Part shown: positions 7,418 through 9,848 of the stretch, piece by piece | Position numbering within the stretch: the first letter of the stretch is position 1 | Layout: each line of letters opens with the position of its first letter | Origin: CAVYPR01 sp052145775 | GTDB taxonomy: Bacteria; Actinomycetota; Acidimicrobiia; Acidimicrobiales; RAAP-2 | Direction: 5' to 3' | DNA: 9,848 bases | NCBI GenBank assembly: GCA_052145775.1 | Contig: JBKQNY010000207.1 | Coordinates: 1 to 9,848 of the forward strand | Translations under genes and position numbers: made by a program | Notes under the pieces: generated by a model | Told to the model about the DNA's origin: nothing | The model's input: only the letters and a program-made list of their open reading frames with translations | The model's database searches: none

Positions 7418-8044
7418 CTACCGCACCCCGCGGGGTCGGAACTGGGCGCTGATGCGCGGGCCCACGGGACGACGGGTCTTGGGCACGGCGTGCTCCCAGG
7501 TGCGTTGGCAGCTCCCGCCCATCACCAGCAGGTCGCCGCTGTGGAGCGCGAAGCGCAGTGCCGGGCCTCCTCGGCGCGGCCGGAGGTGCAGGGAACGGGG
7601 GCACCCGAGCGAGCAGATGGCCACCACCGTGTCGCAGGTGGCCCCACGCCCGATGGTGTCGCCGTGCCAGGCGACCGAGTCGTTCCCGTCCCGGTAGCAG
7701 CAGAGGCCCACCGTGGCGAGCGGCTCGCCCATCTCCTCTTGGTAGTCGCGGTTGAGGGCGGCCATCGCCTCGGCCAGACCCGGGTCGGGCAGCGGGTCGT
7801 CCTCGTCGTAGAAGGCCTGCAGCCGCGGCACGTCGACCATCCGGTCGTACATCGGCCGCCGCTCGTGTCGCCAGGCCACGCCGGCGCGCAGTCGCTCGAA
7901 GAGGGCGTCGGCCCCGAGGAGCCAGCCGCGCCGCACCTCGACCCAGGCTCCGCCGTCGAGGGGGGTGCGCGCCGGGCGTCCGGCGGCGGCCCGGGGCGAC
8001 ACCTCCTCACCTGCGGCGAAGAGCGATCCCTGCAGCGTGCTCAC
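7418..8044 (-). CDS. alkB: AlkB-family 2-oxoglutarate/Fe(II) dioxygenase (DNA dealkylation repair)
   Basis: Removes methyl groups such as 1-meA and 3-meC from DNA by iron- and 2-oxoglutarate-dependent hydroxylation. It has 208 residues. The iron ligands are His127 and Asp129 in CYRDGNDSVAWHGD and His185 in TWEHAVPK. The 2-oxoglutarate arginine pair is Arg197/Arg203 in RISAQFR, the AlkB-family RX5R signature. The YRDGNDSVAWHGD stretch looks closer to the ALKBH2/actinobacterial branch than to E. coli AlkB. Two adjacent GTG codons (8047 and 8044) are possible starts; 8044 is given. No good Shine-Dalgarno exists, but TAGAGT 5-8 nt upstream suggests a leaderless mRNA. The frame stays open far upstream across rlmN, but homology begins here. 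A LexA-type box precedes it. Confidence 0.92.
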   Translation of the reverse strand: MSTLQGSLFAAGEEVSPRAAAGRPARTPLDGGAWVEVRRGWLLGADALFERLRAGVAWRHERRPMYDRMVDVPRLQAFYDEDDPLPDPGLAEAMAALNRDYQEEMGEPLATVGLCCYRDGNDSVAWHGDTIGRGATCDTVVAICSLGCPRSLHLRPRRGGPALRFALHSGDLLVMGGSCQRTWEHAVPKTRRPVGPRISAQFRPRGVR

Positions 8045-8052
8045 CACCCTCA

Positions 8053-8058
8053 ACTCTA
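8053..8058 (-). promoter_or_regulatory. Candidate -10 element of alkB (leaderless transcript)
   Basis: TAGAGT matches TANNNT and ends 5 nt before the first GTG and 8 nt before the second. That places the expected transcription start at or next to the start codon, as in many actinobacterial leaderless genes. No convincing -35 hexamer is seen at the usual spacing; the LexA-type box occupies that region. Confidence 0.45.
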
Positions 8059-8066
8059 ACGTGACA

Positions 8067-8080
8067 CGAACAGGTGTTTG
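8067..8080 (-). promoter_or_regulatory. LexA/SOS-box-like operator upstream of alkB
   Basis: CGAACAGGTGTTTG on the plus strand matches the Gram-positive/actinobacterial SOS box core CGAAC-N4-GTTCG with one mismatch (GTTTG). It lies in the 38 bp gap between the rlmN stop and the alkB start, 8 bp upstream of the candidate -10, where a bound repressor would block transcription. It implies DNA-damage induction of alkB. Confidence 0.6.
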
Positions 8081-8082
8081 CT

Positions 8083-9117
8083 TCAGCCTCTGGTGGCGAC
8101 GCTCGCCCGGCCGTCCCCGCCGGCCAGCTGCCCGCAGGCGGCGTCGATCTCCGCACCCCGGGTGACCCGGACGGTGGCGTTCACCCCGAGCCCCCCGAGC
8201 TCCTCGGCGAAGGCCCGCACCCGGTGCCGGGGGGTGCCGCGCACCGCGTAGCCCGGCGTGGGGTTGAGCGGGATCAGGTTGACGTGGGCGGCCAGCGGGC
8301 GGACGAAGCGGGCCAGCTCGGCGACGTCCGTGGGCCGGTCGTTCACCCCGTCGATCAGCGCCCACTCCACCGAGAGCCGTCGGTGGGTCGCCGACACGTA
8401 GTCGGCGCAGGCCTCGGCCAGCACCGCCAGCGGGTACCGCCGGTTGACCGGCACCAGCTCGTCGCGCAGCTCGTCGTTGGCGGCGCGCAGGGAGACGGCG
8501 AGGTTGACCGGGAGGTCCTCGCCGGCCAACCGCCGGATGCCCGGGACGATGCCGACGGTGGAGAGGGTGAGGCGGCGGGCCGACAGTCCGAGGTCGTCGT
8601 GGATCCGCTCGACGGCCGCCCACGTGCGGTCGTAGTTGGCCAGCGGCTCGCCCATGCCCATGAAGACGACGTTGGTGAGGCGACGCGGCCGGGCCGCCCG
8701 CGTGACCGCCACCACCTGCTCGACGATCTCGCCGGCGGTGAGCTGGCGCACGAAGCCCGCCTGGCCGGTGGCGCAGAACTGGCACGCCATGGCGCAGCCG
8801 GCCTGGGTCGAGACGCAGGCCGTCACCCGGTCGGGGTAGGCCATCAGCACGGTCTCCACCCGGGCCCCGTCGCCCAGAGTGAAGAGCCACTTGACGGTGT
8901 CGCCGCCGTCGGCCACCTGTCTCGACCCCTCCGTGAGCGCCGGCACCAACGCGTCCTCCAGCCGGCGGCGCAGGCCCGCCGGGAGGTCGGTCATCTCCGA
9001 GGGGCGACGGGCCCGGCGGTGGAGCCCGTCCCAGACCTGGCGGACTCGGTAGGGGGGCTCGTCGGCGAGGAGCGCCACCAGCTCCTCGGGGCCGAGGTCG
9101 TAGGGTCCGGGCACCAC
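8083..9117 (-). CDS. rlmN: Dual-specificity RNA methyltransferase RlmN
   Basis: A radical-SAM enzyme that methylates C2 of adenosine 2503 in 23S rRNA and of A37 in some tRNAs. It has 344 residues. The [4Fe-4S] cluster cysteines are Cys108, Cys112 and Cys115 in AGCAMACQFCATG (CX3CX2C). The GMGEPL motif is intact. Cys101 and Cys328 (DAACGQL) fit the conserved resolving and methyl-carrying cysteines, and Glu88 in VETV is the conserved Glu. Two successive GTG codons (9117, 9114) are possible starts; neither has a clear Shine-Dalgarno, though TAGCGT (9126-9121) just upstream could be a -10. It is 28 bp downstream of tsaD on the same strand and is probably cotranscribed with it. Confidence 0.97.
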   Translation of the reverse strand: MVPGPYDLGPEELVALLADEPPYRVRQVWDGLHRRARRPSEMTDLPAGLRRRLEDALVPALTEGSRQVADGGDTVKWLFTLGDGARVETVLMAYPDRVTACVSTQAGCAMACQFCATGQAGFVRQLTAGEIVEQVVAVTRAARPRRLTNVVFMGMGEPLANYDRTWAAVERIHDDLGLSARRLTLSTVGIVPGIRRLAGEDLPVNLAVSLRAANDELRDELVPVNRRYPLAVLAEACADYVSATHRRLSVEWALIDGVNDRPTDVAELARFVRPLAAHVNLIPLNPTPGYAVRGTPRHRVRAFAEELGGLGVNATVRVTRGAEIDAACGQLAGGDGRASVATRG

Positions 9118-9145
9118 CCCACGCTAGAGGCAGGCGACGGGGCGC

Positions 9146-9848
9146 TCAGACGGTGAGGGGGAGGAAGAGGTTGGGGTCGGCGGCGAGCGAGAGTGGGCTC
9201 GGCCCGTCGTGGTTGAGCCGCCACCAGCCCGCGGCGGCCACCATGGCCGCGTTGTCGGTGCACATGGCCCGGCCCGGGAGGTAGGTCGGCACCCCCAGCT
9301 CGGCCCCGGCCTCCGCCGTCCGCCGCCGCAGGAGCGAGTTGGCCGCCACCCCGCCGGCCAGGCAGAGCCCCCTGGCCCCGGTGGCCGCCACCGCCCGGCT
9401 GGCCTTGGCCACCAGCACGTCGACCACCGCCTCCTGCAACGAGGCGGCCACGTCGGCCGCCGAGGCCCCCGGCTGGCGCTCGACCGACCGCACCACCGAC
9501 GTCTTCAGCCCCGAGAAGGAGAAGTCGTAGCTCTCGTCCATCAGGGCGCGGGGGAAGGCGAAGGCGGCCGGGTCCCCCGCCGCCGCCATGGCGTCGATGG
9601 CCGGGCCGCCCGGGTAGCCGAGTCCGAGGTAGCGGGCGACCTTGTCGTAGGCCTCGCCGGCGGCGTCGTCGATGGTCTGGCCCAGCAGTCGGTAGCGGCC
9701 GGGCGCCGACATCTCCACCAACACGGTGTGGCCCCCCGAGACGAGCAGCACCACCAGCGGCCAGCCGAGGTCGGGCTCCTCGAGGAGGGAGGCGAAGAGG
9801 TGGGCCTCGAGGTGGTTGACGCCCACGAACGGCACGTCCCAGGCCATG
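9146..9848 (-). CDS. tsaD: tRNA N6-adenosine threonylcarbamoyltransferase TsaD, C-terminal two-thirds (5' end outside window)
   Basis: Transfers the threonylcarbamoyl group to A37 of ANN-decoding tRNAs (t6A), working with TsaB and TsaE. The visible 234 codons contain the metal-binding HLEAH motif, its two histidines 12 and 16 residues into the complete visible codons, then LLVSGGHT, the DFSFSGLKTSV segment, LCLAGGVAANS and CTDNAAM with the third metal ligand Asp. The distance between the HLEAH motif and that Asp matches the E. coli protein, so about 100 N-terminal residues lie beyond the right edge. The ATG at 9847 is internal. In many actinobacteria tsaD directly precedes groS-groL; here rlmN, alkB and the SDR come between. 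Confidence 0.97.
   Translation of the reverse strand, partial: MAWDVPFVGVNHLEAHLFASLLEEPDLGWPLVVLLVSGGHTVLVEMSAPGRYRLLGQTIDDAAGEAYDKVARYLGLGYPGGPAIDAMAAAGDPAAFAFPRALMDESYDFSFSGLKTSVVRSVERQPGASAADVAASLQEAVVDVLVAKASRAVAATGARGLCLAGGVAANSLLRRRTAEAGAELGVPTYLPGRAMCTDNAAMVAAAGWWRLNHDGPSPLSLAADPNLFLPLTV

Noticed and set aside
5936..8059. Plus-strand open frame of 707 codons spanning the groS promoter, SDR and alkB
   Set aside because: It runs through the CIRCE promoter region and is out of frame with the intact SDR, whose catalytic motifs are complete in another frame.
8053..8078. PafBC-type DNA-damage promoter (TTGTCRGTG-N8-TANNNT) at alkB
   Set aside because: The best alignment, CTGTTCGTG, has three mismatches and only 6 nt before TAGAGT; the LexA-type box is the better fit.
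7418..8890. Apparent long alkB with an N-terminal extension into rlmN
   Set aside because: AlkB similarity begins near 8044, the extra part is a shadow of rlmN, and a promoter-like element with an operator sits between them.

Overview
The window is very GC-rich DNA with almost every third codon position G or C and frequent GTG/TTG starts. Gene content and order point to a high-GC actinobacterium. The order tsaD ... groS-groL ... guaB3 ... guaA resembles the mycobacterial chromosome, and a deep-branching lineage such as Acidimicrobiia is plausible, but this is inference from style and synteny, not a species call. Nearly all the DNA is chromosomal housekeeping. I see no mobile element, CRISPR array, tRNA or rRNA.

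Layout from right to left, the direction of transcription for all genes but one. A 5'-truncated tsaD (t6A37 tRNA modification) runs in from the right edge, followed 28 bp later by rlmN (23S rRNA/tRNA m2A methylation). Next comes alkB (oxidative DNA dealkylation), which has a good LexA/SOS-type operator and a possible leaderless promoter in its 38 bp upstream gap. A short-chain dehydrogenase/reductase lies on the plus strand, convergent with alkB and divergent from the chaperonin operon. It has an unusual basic N-terminal extension and is preceded by a 22-codon leader ORF that stops 2 nt before its GTG. The groS-groL operon follows, with a perfect CIRCE operator over its promoter, a perfect hairpin between the two genes and a perfect hairpin after groL. 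Then come a NUDIX hydrolase of the CoA-pyrophosphatase type, guaB3 (an IMPDH-family protein without CBS domains), guaA (GMP synthase, TTG start overlapping the guaB3 stop) and the first 128 codons of a UvrD/PcrA helicase that leaves the window at the left edge.

Functionally there are three themes: guanine nucleotide synthesis (guaB3-guaA), HrcA-type heat-shock control of the chaperonin (groS-groL), and RNA modification or genome repair (tsaD, rlmN, alkB, pcrA). The SDR and the NUDIX enzyme are metabolic genes set among them. Intergenic regions are all under about 210 bp; the longest, upstream of groS, holds the divergent regulatory signals.

I did not find a clearly new multi-gene system. The best leads are the SOS-type operator at alkB, the leader-ORF arrangement of the SDR, and the presence of guaB3 without the canonical IMPDH gene beside it.
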